From contig OZ253584.1 in the NCBI GenBank assembly GCA_965263165.1, positions 930,001 to 994,000 on the forward strand: a stretch of DNA of 64,000 nucleotides, read 5' to 3'. Both the position numbers and the translations under genes were made by a program. Shown in pieces: positions 1 through 8,604 of the stretch (the stretch's first letter is position 1; each line of letters starts with the position of its first letter). The notes beneath the pieces were generated by a model. The model saw only the letters and a list, made by a program, of their open reading frames with translations. It searched no databases and had not been told where the DNA came from. This DNA is from SAR202-VII-2 sp965263165. Its GTDB lineage: Bacteria; Chloroflexota; Dehalococcoidia; Lucifugimonadales; SAR202-VII-2.

Positions 1-266
1 TGATAGTCAACGCCAGACTCTGACGGAAGACACAACGCCAACTCGCGATGCATCGCGGCGCTGGCCATGCCCAGGCTCGCGAGCGCGTCGGGCCCATGGG
101 CCTCGATGAGCGGGGTGACGAGACCGGCGGCGGCACCCGACGCCCCGTAGCCGACGGCCTCCTGCTCCACGATGAGTGCGACCACTCCCTCTTTGGCCAG
201 GTGATACGCGGTCGACAGGGAGACGATACCCCCGCCAACGAGGACGACGTCAGGCTGCTGAGCCAA
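1..266 (-). CDS. FAD-dependent oxidoreductase, glycine oxidase (ThiO/DadA-like), partial N-terminus
   Basis: The minus strand reads from a TTG start into an N-terminal FAD-binding fold: a beta strand ending in VLVGGGIVS (the GxGxxS/G dinucleotide-binding turn), then LAKEG and an acidic strand end (LIVEQE). The rest runs off the left edge. TTG is chosen because an in-frame stop lies two codons upstream and a GGAG Shine-Dalgarno sits 6 nt before it. The protein is closely similar to the next downstream-numbered gene (YGASGAAAGL is shared), so the two are tandem paralogues. Family role: oxidative deamination of glycine or another small amine using FAD, in thiamine synthesis or amino-acid catabolism; substrate not determinable here. 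Confidence 0.75.
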   Translation of the reverse strand, partial: MAQQPDVVLVGGGIVSLSTAYHLAKEGVVALIVEQEAVGYGASGAAAGLVTPLIEAHGPDALASLGMASAAMHRELALCLPSESGVDY

Positions 267-324
267 GCGTTACTCCGCGAGCGCCTCGAACGGAAATTCC
301 GGCGCTCATGGTAGCACGACGCCG

Positions 325-1452
325 CTAAGCCCCCCAGCGGGCGGGAGAGAAGCGGGCAGTCTCAACGAGATCGGTGTGGCCCCTGACGACAAGGTCGGTC
401 AGGATTCGGCCGGTCGCCACGCTTTGCAGGATGCCCTTGCGCCCGTGCCCGGCGCCGATGAATAAGCCTTCCCATCCAGGCGCCGCCCCCACGACCGGCG
501 CGTGGTCGGCGGCCAGCGGACGCAGGCAAGCGGTGTGCTCCGTAATGACGGCGTCTTCCAGGGCGGGCAAGAACCGCAGGGCGTCGCCGAGAATGGCCTC
601 CCTCGCCTCCGCGGTGGGCTGGGTGTCGAAGCCCACCAGCTCTTCAGTCGTTCCGGCCAGGATGTAGCCTGCGGGCTTGGGCAGCAGATAGTGCTTGCCC
701 CAGAACACAGCCGCCGCAGGCGGAGGCCCCTGGAGGAGTTGCAGGCGCATGAGCTGGCCCTTCAGTGGCTCGATGGGGATGCGCAGGCCGGTCCACGCCT
801 CTGCCTCGCGAGTCCACGGTCCCATCGCAAGGACGGTGGCGTCGGCTTCCAGGGTCGAGCCATCGGCAAGCCGGACGCCGGTGGCCCGGCCCGCGCTGGA
901 CTGGACGCCGGTAACATTGGCGTAGCGGACCGCGCCGCCCATGCGCTCGACGGCGGCGGTCAGGGCCAGCACAAACCGGTAGGGCTCCACCTGAGCCTCG
1001 ACGCGGGAGTGCAACGCGCCCTGGGCCTCCGGCGCCAGGCCCTCGTCGATCTGTAGCAGGCCGTTCTGGTCTGCCCAGGCGACATCGAGGCCAAGAGCCT
1101 GTTGGCAACGCACGGCCTCCCGTAGCTCGCCCTCCTCATCGTCGTTGAAGGCCGGGCGCAGGACGGGAATGTCGGAGAAGTGGTAGTCGATGCCGGATTC
1201 GGCGGGAAGCGACTGGGCCAGCTCGCGATGCAGCCGCAAGCTGACGAGGCCCAACTCGGTTGTCGGACCTTCCCCCCGGAGGTCGGCGAGGGGACTCAAC
1301 AGGCCGGCGGCTGCCCCTGATGCGCCGTAGCCGATCGCCTCCCGCTCCACAATGAGCGGCCTGAGGCCCTCCTTGGCCAGGAAGTAGGCGGTGGCGCAGG
1401 AGATGACGCCGCCGCCCACGAGGATGACGTCGGGACGGGGCATCAGACTCAC
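325..1452 (-). CDS. FAD-dependent glycine oxidase-like enzyme (ThiO/DAO family)
   Basis: 375 aa, full length for the DAO family. The N-terminus DVILVGGGVISCATAYFLA is the Rossmann FAD motif; E37 region (LIVERE) binds the ribose. C-terminal GAGHGRKGILQS is the second FAD/substrate contact typical of ThiO/glycine oxidase, where GHxRxGIL is diagnostic. It would oxidise glycine or a related amine to an imine with H2O2 release. The start ATG overlaps the uvrD stop by 4 bases (ATGA), so both are translated from one minus-strand message. A tandem paralogue lies just beyond. Substrate assignment is by family only. Confidence 0.8.
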   Translation of the reverse strand: MSLMPRPDVILVGGGVISCATAYFLAKEGLRPLIVEREAIGYGASGAAAGLLSPLADLRGEGPTTELGLVSLRLHRELAQSLPAESGIDYHFSDIPVLRPAFNDDEEGELREAVRCQQALGLDVAWADQNGLLQIDEGLAPEAQGALHSRVEAQVEPYRFVLALTAAVERMGGAVRYANVTGVQSSAGRATGVRLADGSTLEADATVLAMGPWTREAEAWTGLRIPIEPLKGQLMRLQLLQGPPPAAAVFWGKHYLLPKPAGYILAGTTEELVGFDTQPTAEAREAILGDALRFLPALEDAVITEHTACLRPLAADHAPVVGAAPGWEGLFIGAGHGRKGILQSVATGRILTDLVVRGHTDLVETARFSPARWGA

Positions 1453-3680
1453 CCCTCCTCCACCCGCTCCAAGGGGGCGAAGCTGGCCAGCAGCCGTTTG
1501 ATGCCGGCGTCCGTGCGGAAGGCCACCGTTACCTCATAATCGTCGTTGGTGGCAATGCAGTTGATGACGACCCCCTCTCCGAACTTGTTGTGACGCACCT
1601 TCTCGCCCACCTTGAACGGCGACGGCCCGGCCTCAGCCGCGGGCGCGTCGGGGGCAGCGGTCCTGGCCCCAGGCCAGTAGGACGGCTGGCGCGCCGGCGT
1701 CACGGTCTGGCGCACTCCCATCGGCGTCGACGTGATGTGGTCCGGGATATCGGCTAGAAAGCGGGACGGGGCGGTCGGCATACTGGACCCTCCGAAGCCG
1801 CGGCGGAAGGCCCGCACCATGTACAGCCTCTCCTGAGCGCGGGTCATGCCCACGTAGGTCAGCCGCCGCTCCTCCTCGATTGCGTCCGGGTCGTCCATGG
1901 AGCGCGAGTGCGGCAGGACGCCTTCCTCCATCCCGGTCATAAACACCACGGGGAACTCGAGGCCCTTGGCCTGATGCAGGGTGATCAAGGTCAGCGCATC
2001 TCGCTCCGCCTCGTCCATCCTATCCACGTCCGCCACCAGGGCAACGTTCTCCAAGAAGGCGAAGAGTCCCTCCCCTGGGTCCCAATCCTGGTACTGCAAA
2101 GCGACGCCGCGCAGCTCTTTGACGTTCTCCCACCGCTCCTCGCCCCGGTCGGGGTCGCTGCGGAGATGTTGCTTGTAGTTGATGCGCTCGAGCAGGTCGT
2201 CCAGCAGCGTCACGATGTCGACGCGCTGCGCTTCTTCAATCAGGCTGGTGATGAGCGCGGTGAAGCCTGCGATAGCGCCGGCGGGCCTCGACGCCAGCGG
2301 CGGCGCTTCCCCTCCATCGCCGCGGGCTGAGACGACGGCCTGCATCGCCTCCCACAGCGAGCGATTGCGCTGGCGCGCCCAGTGCGTGAGGTCTTCCAGG
2401 CTCCGCTGGCCGATGCCCCTGGCCGGCGCGTTGACGATGCGGGCGAGACTGATGTCGTCATGGGGGTTGTTGACCACCCGGAGATAGGTGATGACATCCT
2501 TGACCTCGCGGCGCTGGTAGAAGCGGACGCCGCCCACCAGCCGGTAGGGAACCCCAAAGCGGAGGCAGGTCTCCTCAAAGGCGCGGGACTGGGAGTTGAC
2601 CCGGTACATCACCGCAACGCCGTTCAGCGGCAGGTCATTGTCTTTGCGTAGGCGGTCCACCTCCTGGAGCACGTACAGCGCCTCTTCCTCCGGGTTGTAC
2701 GCCTCCGCCACGACGATCGATTCGCCCTGGTCCCGCTGGGTGAACAGGCCCTTGTCCAGCCGCTGCCGGTTGGACGAGATGACGTTGTGCGCTCCCTCCA
2801 GGATGGTCTTGGTGGACCGGTAGTTCTCCTCCAATGTCACGAGCCGGGCCTCCGGGTAGTCGCGCTGGAAGGACAGGATGTTGCGGAGGTCGGCGTTGCG
2901 CCAGGAATAGATGGACTGGTCGGGGTCGCCGACCACGGCGATGTTGCGATGTTTCTGGGCCAATAGCCGGGCTATGGAGTACTGGACGATGTTGGTGTCC
3001 TGGAACTCGTCGATAAGCAGGTGCAGGTAGCGTCCCTGGTAGTGCTCGGCGGCATCGGGAAAGCCCTCCAGCAGTTGATGGGTCTTCATCAGCAGATCGT
3101 CGAAATCCACGGCCTGAGCGGAGATCAGGGTGGACTCGTAGCGGCGGTAGACCCTGGCGACGATCTCTTCGTAGTACGCGTCGACGGCGGCGGCGAACTG
3201 CTCGGCGTCCTGCATTTGGCTCTTGGCGCGGGAGATGGCGGAGAGGATGCCCCTGGGCGGGTAACGGCCCGAGTCCAGGTCCAAGCTCTGGATGGACTGC
3301 TTCACGACGGTCATCTGGTCTTCGTCGTCGTAGATGTGGAAGTTGCGGTCCAGCCCAAGATGCATGCCGTCGCGGCGCAAGATGGCGGCGCACTGGGAGT
3401 GGAACGTGCCGAGGGAAAGCTCGGTGGCTCGCGGGCCCAACAGCCTGTCGAGCCGCTCCCGCATCTCCTTGGCCGCCTTGTTGGTGAGCGTCAGGGCCAT
3501 GATGCGGCGGGGGTTGACGCCCACTTCCCTGACCAGGTAGGCGATGCGGTAGGTGATGACCCGCGTCTTGCCGGACCCGGGCCCGGCGAGGATCAGCAGC
3601 GGCCCCTCGATGTGCTGGGCGGCTTCCCGCTGCTGGGGATTGAGGCTGGAGAGGAGGTCCCGGGCTGGAGAGGTGGCCAC
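1449..3680 (-). CDS. pcrA: ATP-dependent DNA helicase UvrD/PcrA
   Basis: 743 aa SF1A helicase with all motifs: Walker A GPGSGKT (33-39), DEFQDT (motif II), GDPDQSIYSWR (III), LEENYRST (IV), LHQAKGLEFPVVF (V), VGMTRAQERLY (VI). The C-terminus FKVGEKVRHNKFGEGVV is the PcrA/UvrD Tudor-like domain that contacts RNA polymerase. It unwinds DNA 3'-5' in nucleotide excision and mismatch repair and removes RecA or stalled polymerase. The start is GTG; no Shine-Dalgarno is visible, and a TATAAT box (3687-3692) ends 6 nt before the start codon, so the message may be leaderless. First gene of a two-gene minus-strand unit with the glycine oxidase. Confidence 0.93.
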   Translation of the reverse strand: MATSPARDLLSSLNPQQREAAQHIEGPLLILAGPGSGKTRVITYRIAYLVREVGVNPRRIMALTLTNKAAKEMRERLDRLLGPRATELSLGTFHSQCAAILRRDGMHLGLDRNFHIYDDEDQMTVVKQSIQSLDLDSGRYPPRGILSAISRAKSQMQDAEQFAAAVDAYYEEIVARVYRRYESTLISAQAVDFDDLLMKTHQLLEGFPDAAEHYQGRYLHLLIDEFQDTNIVQYSIARLLAQKHRNIAVVGDPDQSIYSWRNADLRNILSFQRDYPEARLVTLEENYRSTKTILEGAHNVISSNRQRLDKGLFTQRDQGESIVVAEAYNPEEEALYVLQEVDRLRKDNDLPLNGVAVMYRVNSQSRAFEETCLRFGVPYRLVGGVRFYQRREVKDVITYLRVVNNPHDDISLARIVNAPARGIGQRSLEDLTHWARQRNRSLWEAMQAVVSARGDGGEAPPLASRPAGAIAGFTALITSLIEEAQRVDIVTLLDDLLERINYKQHLRSDPDRGEERWENVKELRGVALQYQDWDPGEGLFAFLENVALVADVDRMDEAERDALTLITLHQAKGLEFPVVFMTGMEEGVLPHSRSMDDPDAIEEERRLTYVGMTRAQERLYMVRAFRRGFGGSSMPTAPSRFLADIPDHITSTPMGVRQTVTPARQPSYWPGARTAAPDAPAAEAGPSPFKVGEKVRHNKFGEGVVINCIATNDDYEVTVAFRTDAGIKRLLASFAPLERVEEG

Positions 3681-3686
3681 GGAAGC

Positions 3687-3692
3687 ATTATA
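3687..3692 (-). promoter_or_regulatory. -10 box of uvrD, possible leaderless start
   Basis: TATAAT on the minus strand with exactly 6 nt before the GTG start of uvrD, which places the expected transcription start on the G of GTG. No convincing -35 is seen 17 nt upstream. Confidence 0.4.
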
Positions 3693-3752
3693 TCAGGGCG
3701 GCCGGGGGCCTATGCTCTCGCCGGGGACGCACGCCCGCACCCGGGGGCAGGC

Positions 3753-3940
3753 TCTGTCCCTTCCCTCGTACTTGAGGAAGGTTAGGAAACGTCCCCTCTG
3801 CAATGCAGCAAGGTCAGGATGCGCTCCCCCTCCGTTCCCCCAAGCAGGGTGCAGGGGGCTGCGCCCCCGCCGGGGGTACAGCGTGTCCCCCTGTTTCCAA
3901 AAACCTTGGAGGGCGGGTCAGGTGGAACAACCGCCTCCGC
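3753..3940 (+). repeat. Dispersed hairpin module M, solo copy (M1)
   Basis: Fills most of the 394-bp gap between uvrD and the antitoxin gene. It begins CTCTGTCCCTTCCCTCGTAC, then GGAAGGTTAGGAAACGT, and contains two GC hairpins: GGGGGC-TGC-GCCCCC (3854-3868) and GGGGG-N10-CCCCC (3872-3891), then a CTTGGAGGGCGG end. Recognisably the same order of blocks recurs at 8281, 46518 (complement) and 48900 (complement). No coding potential is apparent. Confidence 0.75.
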
Positions 3941-4012
3941 CACCACAAGCCCCCTCCCTCCCTCCGTCCGCGGCTCGCCGCCGTCGAATCGCGAGCAGGT
4001 TATGCCCTTGCG

Positions 4013-4045
4013 ATTGCAACGCTTGCAATGCAATCGTGGTATAAT
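4013..4045 (+). promoter_or_regulatory. Promoter and palindromic operator of the toxin-antitoxin operon
   Basis: A perfect inverted repeat ATTGCAA-CGC-TTGCAAT (4013-4029) lies directly upstream of a consensus TATAAT (4040-4045). The palindrome occupies the -35/spacer region, the expected place for autoregulatory binding by a ribbon-helix-helix antitoxin alone or with its toxin. A -35 hexamer is weak, as is usual for autorepressed TA promoters. Confidence 0.6.
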
Positions 4046-4074
4046 TTCGCGACAATGTGTGCGGAGGCTCAATT

Positions 4075-4320
4075 ATGGCCAGCATCACGGTGCGCAATCT
4101 CGATGAGGGGCTGAAGCGGCGGCTGCGCATCCGGGCGGCGGAGAACGGCCGCTCGATGGAGGAGGAAGCCCGGGGGATTCTGAGAACGGCGCTCTATCAC
4201 CAGCAACCAGAGCAGGAGAACCTGGCGAGCGCCATTCGCGCCAGATTCGCGCCTTTCGGCGGGGTGGAGCTGGAGATTCCGCCAAGGGACCCGATGCGTG
4301 AAATCCCGCGGTTCGACTGA
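4075..4320 (+). CDS. FitA/VapB-type ribbon-helix-helix antitoxin
   Basis: 81 aa. The N-terminus MASITVRNLDEGLKRRLRIR is the beta-strand plus helix of an Arc/MetJ (RHH) DNA-binding domain, typical of FitA/StbC antitoxins (ASITIRNLDE). The C-terminal part (LEIPPRDPMREIPRF) would wrap the toxin active site. Start chosen at ATG with GGAGG 7 nt upstream; a GTG/ATG 6 codons earlier lacks this spacing. Expected role: neutralise the PIN toxin encoded 10 nt downstream and repress the operon through the palindrome next to its promoter. Identification is strong as to type; exact subfamily is inference. Confidence 0.85.
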   Translation: MASITVRNLDEGLKRRLRIRAAENGRSMEEEARGILRTALYHQQPEQENLASAIRARFAPFGGVELEIPPRDPMREIPRFD

Positions 4321-4330
4321 GCTCCCGGCA

Positions 4331-4753
4331 ATGTTCATTCTGGACACCAACGTCGTCTCGGAGCTCATGCGGGACAGTCCCGACGCCAACGTTGTGGACT
4401 GGGTTAGCGGGCAGGCGGCTCTCAACTTGTACCTCTCCACTGTCAGTGAAGCCGAACTGCGGTACGGCGTCGAGATACTGCCGACAGGAGCACGGCGAGA
4501 CAGACTGCTCGACGAGGTGGAGGGGACGCTCAGGGAGGACTTTGCCGGGCGCGTCCTTCCTTTCGACAGCGCCGCAGCCCAAGCGTACGCCGTGATAGCC
4601 GCCGCCCGCCGCGCCGCCGGCCATCCCATCAGCCACGCCGACTGCCAGATTGCAGCGATAGCCCGCTCCCTGGGGGCGTCGGTCGCAACGAGAGACGCAA
4701 GCGACTTCGAAGGGTGCGGTATCGACGTGATCAATCCGTGGGGAGAGGGCTAG
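4331..4753 (+). CDS. VapC/FitB-type PIN-domain ribonuclease toxin
   Basis: 140 aa PIN domain. It opens MFILDTNVVSELM (catalytic Asp5), has the second acidic residue at VSEAEL, and ends with HADCQIAAIARSLGASVATRDASDF, which supplies the remaining acidic residues (D in HADCQ, D in TRDASDF) of the Mg-dependent site. FitB-like features include SELMR and a W (VVDWV). Starts after the antitoxin stop; an upstream in-frame ATG would overlap the antitoxin but lacks family similarity. Predicted to cleave tRNA or other RNA when antitoxin is degraded. Forms a two-gene TA operon beside a restriction-modification gene. Confidence 0.88.
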   Translation: MFILDTNVVSELMRDSPDANVVDWVSGQAALNLYLSTVSEAELRYGVEILPTGARRDRLLDEVEGTLREDFAGRVLPFDSAAAQAYAVIAAARRAAGHPISHADCQIAAIARSLGASVATRDASDFEGCGIDVINPWGEG

Positions 4754-4841
4754 GCCCAATTCTGAGAGAACTAGGTCAACTTACGCGGTGGAGTGAACCG
4801 GCCCCCTACGCGCCGTCACCTCACTGGACTACAGTATAGAC

Positions 4842-7800
4842 ATGGCAGGAACCGGAACGAAGCTAACGGCAGCCGTCGAGGACTACCTTGACGACCTGCG
4901 CCGCATACGAGCGTCCGGCGGCGCAACCGGCGAGCTTTCCTACTACCCGCCGCTGTCCAACCTGTTGAACGCGGTTGGCGGCGCCCTGCGGCCCAAGGTC
5001 TTCTGCATCAGCGAGCTGGCGCACCAAGGCGCGGGCCACCCCGACTTCGGCCTGTACGCCGCCAAGCAGGTCCAGAAGGGCAAGCCGCAGGAGGGACAGC
5101 TTCCCGAGTGCGGCGTGGTGGAAGTGAAGTCCGCCGGAGACGACGCCTGGCTCACCGCCGACAGCGAGCAGGTCAGCAAATACTGGAATAAGTACCGGCT
5201 CGTGTTGGTCACCAACACCCGCGACTTCGTGCTGCTTGGCGAAGACGCAGCGGGCAGGCCGGTGAAGCGGGAGACGTTCCGGCTGGCGGAGTCCGCCGCC
5301 GCTTTCGAGTCCAAGCTGCAGAAGCCCCGCTCCTTTGCGAACGAAGTCGGCGCCGGTCTGGGCGAATATCTCTGCCGCGCCCTCTCCCACCGCGCGACCC
5401 TCGTTGAGCCAAAGGACCTGGCGTGGCTGCTGGCCTCCTACGCCCGCGACGGCCTGGCCCGCGTGGAGGCGGCCGGCGACGCGCCATCGCTCCATGCCGT
5501 TCGCTCCGCCCTTGAGGAGGCGCTGGGTGTGCGCTTCGAAGGAGAGCGCGGCGCGGCCTTCTTCCGCTCTACCCTGGTACAGACGCTCTTCTACGGCATC
5601 TTCTCCGCTTGGGTATTGTGGGCGCGCCAGACGCCGCCCCCGACTGGCCGGTTCAACTGGCATGAGGCGGTCTGGCACCTGCGCGCGCCGGTCCTGCAAG
5701 CGTTGTTCCAGCAGGTATCGGCCCCCAGCCGGTTGCAGCCGCTGGGACTGGTTGAGGTGCTGGACTGGACGGCGGCGGCGCTGGACCGCGTGGACCGCTC
5801 CGCCTTCTTCGACCGCTTCAGCGAGGGCGAGGCCGTCCCCTACTTCTACGAGCCGTTCCTGGAGGCGTTCGATCCCGACCTGCGCAAGCAGCTTGGCGTC
5901 TGGTACACGCCTCCCGAGGTGGTGCGCTACATGGTCGCCCGCGTGGACAGGGCGTTGAAGGGCGACCTTGGCATCGCCGACGGGCTGGCGGCAGAGAACG
6001 TCTACGTCCTCGACCCCTGCTGCGGCACGGGGGCCTACCTCGCGGAGGTGCTGCGCCGCATTGCCGCCAACTTGAAGGGCCGGGGCTCCGGCGCGCTGAC
6101 CGGCGCGCGGGTGAAGCAGGCGGCCACCAAGCGCGTCTTCGGCTTCGAGATCATGCCCGCGCCCTTCGTGGTGGCCCACCTGCAGGTCGGGCTCACCATG
6201 CAGGCGTTGGACGCGCCGCTGTCGGAGGACGGGACGGAGCGCGCGGGGGTCTTCCTGACCAATGCCCTCACCGGCTGGGAACCCAAGGTGCAGAAGCCGC
6301 TGCCGTTCCCGGAGCTGGAGGAGGAGCGCGACCGCGCCGACCGGGTGAAACAAGCAACGCCGGTGCTGGTTATCCTGGGCAATCCGCCCTACAACGGCTT
6401 CGCGGGGATGGCGCCAGCCGATGACGAGGAGCGGGAGCTGTCGGAGGCGTACCGGAAGATCAAGCAGGTGCGACCGCCGGAAGGGCAGGGATTGAACGAC
6501 CTGTACGTCCGCTTCTTCCGCATGGCGGAACGGCGCATCACCGAGAAGACGGGCCAAGGTGTGGTCTGCTTCATCTCCAACTACTCGTGGCTCGACGGCC
6601 TGTCCTTCACCGGAATGCGGGAGCGCTACTTGGAGGCGTTCGATGCGATACGCATCGACTGTCTCAACGGCGACAAGTACAAGACCGGCAAGACGACGCC
6701 TTACGGGGCGCCCGACCCCAGCATCTTCTCGACGCCGGGGGATCCGGTAGGGATTCAGGTAGGGACGGCCATCACAACGCTGGTGCGCAAGACCGACCAC
6801 GCGCCGACAAAGGCGGTCGGCTTCCGTCATCTCTGGGGGAAAGCCAAGCGCGAGGAACTGACGGCGACGGCTCAAGCTGAGCCAAATGCGGTCTACGATA
6901 GCTTCGAGCCGAACCTGTCGCTAGGTCTCCCCTTTGCACAAACGACAGCCAGCGAGGGTTGGTCAAATTGGCCAGCATTGCCGGAGTTGTTTGTAGCCTA
7001 CTTCCCCGGTGTCGTCACTAACCGTGATGCGTTTCTGGTTGACATTGACCTCGCCCGGCTCAAGGGTAGGATCGCTCACTACTTCGACCCACAATTGAGC
7101 CATGAGGAGATCGCTAGGCGGTATCCGGTTGCGATGAAGACAACTTCCTCGGTAGCGCTCAGCGCCCGCGAAGTTCGCGATGCGCGGCTCACCCGTGGCG
7201 GTCCAGAAGCAGCCGCATTCATTCCATACGCATTCAGGCCGTTTGATAACCGATGGCTCTATTGGGAAGCGGACTCAGGTCTTCTGGCTCGGCCCAGCCC
7301 CGACTATCAACCGAATGTGCTTGAGGGGAATCTGTGGCTGGTTTCGCAACAGAAGCCACGCCGGGAATGGTCACCTCCGCAAGTGATTTCAGGAATGGGT
7401 TGCTACGATCTGATGGATCGGAATGTTTCCTGCTTCCCCGCCTGGCTCCGTGACGACGGTTTGGGGGGCGGGCCGAATCGCCGCCGTCCCAACCTGTCGG
7501 ATGCCGCGCAACACTACCTTGAACGCTTAGGCGCGAGTGTGTGGGACCTGTTCCACCACGCCTTGGCCGTGCTGCACGATCCCGCCTACCGCGAGGCCAA
7601 CGCTGGGGCGCTGCGGATGGGGTGGCCACGCATCCCCCTTCCAGGCTGGCCGGATGGCGACGCCCCCGGAGCGGCGGAGGCACTGGCGGAGTCGGCTGCC
7701 CGCGGGCGCGAGCTCGCCGCTCTGCTGGACACGGAGACGCCCGTACCCGGCGTCACCACCGGCGCGCTGCGCTCGGAGGTCGCCGCCATCGCCGTGCCCG

Positions 7801-8180
7801 CCACCGTCGATAGTAGCAACATGGCTGGCGACGACTTCGCGCTGACGGCGGGCTGGGGACACTTCGGGCAGGGCGAAGCCGTCATGCCGGGCCAGGGCCG
7901 CGTCGTCGAGCGCCCCTACACCGCAGATGAGCGAGCAGCGCTGGGCGATGCGGCAGCCACCCTCGGCGACGCGACGCTCGATGTGTACTTGAACGACCGC
8001 GCCTACTGGCGCAACGTCCCCGCCGCCGTCTGGACCTACAAGCTCGGCGGCTACCAGGTCCTCAAGAAGTGGCTCTCGTACCGGGAGCGCAAGGTCCTGG
8101 GCCGCCCGCTGTCGCCGGAGGAAGTGCAGCACTTCACGGACACGGCGCGGCGGATTGGGGGGATTCTGGGGATGCTCTGA
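4842..8180 (+). CDS. Single-chain restriction-modification enzyme, type ISP/IIG-like
   Basis: 1112 aa. N-terminal nuclease candidate: PDFGLY (Asp68) and GVVEVKS (Glu94, Lys96) form a PD-(D/E)xK site. An N6-adenine methyltransferase domain follows, with motif I DPCCGTG near residue 390 and motif IV NPPY near 513. The C-terminal third resembles the ISP-type target-recognition part. No SF2 helicase motifs are seen, unlike the longer LlaGI/LlaBIII proteins, so cleavage may be translocation-independent. One polypeptide would both methylate and cut its site. Bases about 6880-7480 look less GC-rich than the flanks, suggesting an exchanged specificity segment. No Shine-Dalgarno is seen; ATG is chosen from ORF extent. 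Confidence 0.82.
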   Translation: MAGTGTKLTAAVEDYLDDLRRIRASGGATGELSYYPPLSNLLNAVGGALRPKVFCISELAHQGAGHPDFGLYAAKQVQKGKPQEGQLPECGVVEVKSAGDDAWLTADSEQVSKYWNKYRLVLVTNTRDFVLLGEDAAGRPVKRETFRLAESAAAFESKLQKPRSFANEVGAGLGEYLCRALSHRATLVEPKDLAWLLASYARDGLARVEAAGDAPSLHAVRSALEEALGVRFEGERGAAFFRSTLVQTLFYGIFSAWVLWARQTPPPTGRFNWHEAVWHLRAPVLQALFQQVSAPSRLQPLGLVEVLDWTAAALDRVDRSAFFDRFSEGEAVPYFYEPFLEAFDPDLRKQLGVWYTPPEVVRYMVARVDRALKGDLGIADGLAAENVYVLDPCCGTGAYLAEVLRRIAANLKGRGSGALTGARVKQAATKRVFGFEIMPAPFVVAHLQVGLTMQALDAPLSEDGTERAGVFLTNALTGWEPKVQKPLPFPELEEERDRADRVKQATPVLVILGNPPYNGFAGMAPADDEERELSEAYRKIKQVRPPEGQGLNDLYVRFFRMAERRITEKTGQGVVCFISNYSWLDGLSFTGMRERYLEAFDAIRIDCLNGDKYKTGKTTPYGAPDPSIFSTPGDPVGIQVGTAITTLVRKTDHAPTKAVGFRHLWGKAKREELTATAQAEPNAVYDSFEPNLSLGLPFAQTTASEGWSNWPALPELFVAYFPGVVTNRDAFLVDIDLARLKGRIAHYFDPQLSHEEIARRYPVAMKTTSSVALSAREVRDARLTRGGPEAAAFIPYAFRPFDNRWLYWEADSGLLARPSPDYQPNVLEGNLWLVSQQKPRREWSPPQVISGMGCYDLMDRNVSCFPAWLRDDGLGGGPNRRRPNLSDAAQHYLERLGASVWDLFHHALAVLHDPAYREANAGALRMGWPRIPLPGWPDGDAPGAAEALAESAARGRELAALLDTETPVPGVTTGALRSEVAAIAVPATVDSSNMAGDDFALTAGWGHFGQGEAVMPGQGRVVERPYTADERAALGDAAATLGDATLDVYLNDRAYWRNVPAAVWTYKLGGYQVLKKWLSYRERKVLGRPLSPEEVQHFTDTARRIGGILGML

Positions 8181-8280
8181 ACACAAGCCGGCGCGGGCCG
8201 TTGGAGGTTGGATGCGGTCATTGGACGGGGGCTTACGGAGACGTTCAGCCGCTCATTGGCGCCGCGACAGAGGTAACCCT

Positions 8281-8470
8281 CTGTCCCTTCCCCTGTACTC
8301 GTTAGCAACCTAGGAATCGTTCCCCTCTGCATTGCAGCAAGTCAGGATGCGCTTCCCCTCCGTTCCCCCAAGCAGGGTGCAGGGGGCGCAGCCCCCGCTG
8401 GGGGTACAGCGAGTCCCCCTGTTTCTAAAAACGTTGGAGGGTGGTGCGGGTGGGACAGCGGCGCAGGCCA
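8281..8470 (+). repeat. Hairpin module M2
   Basis: Same block order as M1: CTGTCCCTTCCCCTGTACTC, TAGGAATCGT, CTCTGCATTGCAGCAA, GCAGGGTGC, hairpin GGGGGC-GCA-GCCCCC (8382-8396), GGGGGTACAGCGAGTCCCCC, ACGTTGGAGGGTGG. The hairpin loop differs from M1 (GCA versus TGC) while the stem is unchanged. Confidence 0.75.
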
Positions 8471-8569
8471 AACCAGACCCTTCGCTCATGGAGGGCGCAC
8501 GCCAAGACAAAACCATCCGTCCCCATCGGCGGGCGGACGCCGGAGTCCGGGCCCCTGCCAACCCCCCCA

Positions 8570-8598
8570 TTGCAAAATACGAACGGGTGTGCTATAGT
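8570..8598 (+). promoter_or_regulatory. Promoter of the repeat-borne RNA, copy 1
   Basis: TTGCAA, 17-nt spacer, TATAGT. The equivalent position in copy 2 has TTGCAA, 17 nt, TATAAT. Conservation of both hexamers and spacing between diverged copies supports function. Confidence 0.6.
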
Positions 8599-8604
8599 AC
8601 CCCC

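Noticed and set aside
4863..6875. 670-codon open frame antisense to the restriction-modification gene
   Set aside because: High-GC shadow frame; lacks domain motifs, while the sense frame has nuclease and methylase motifs.
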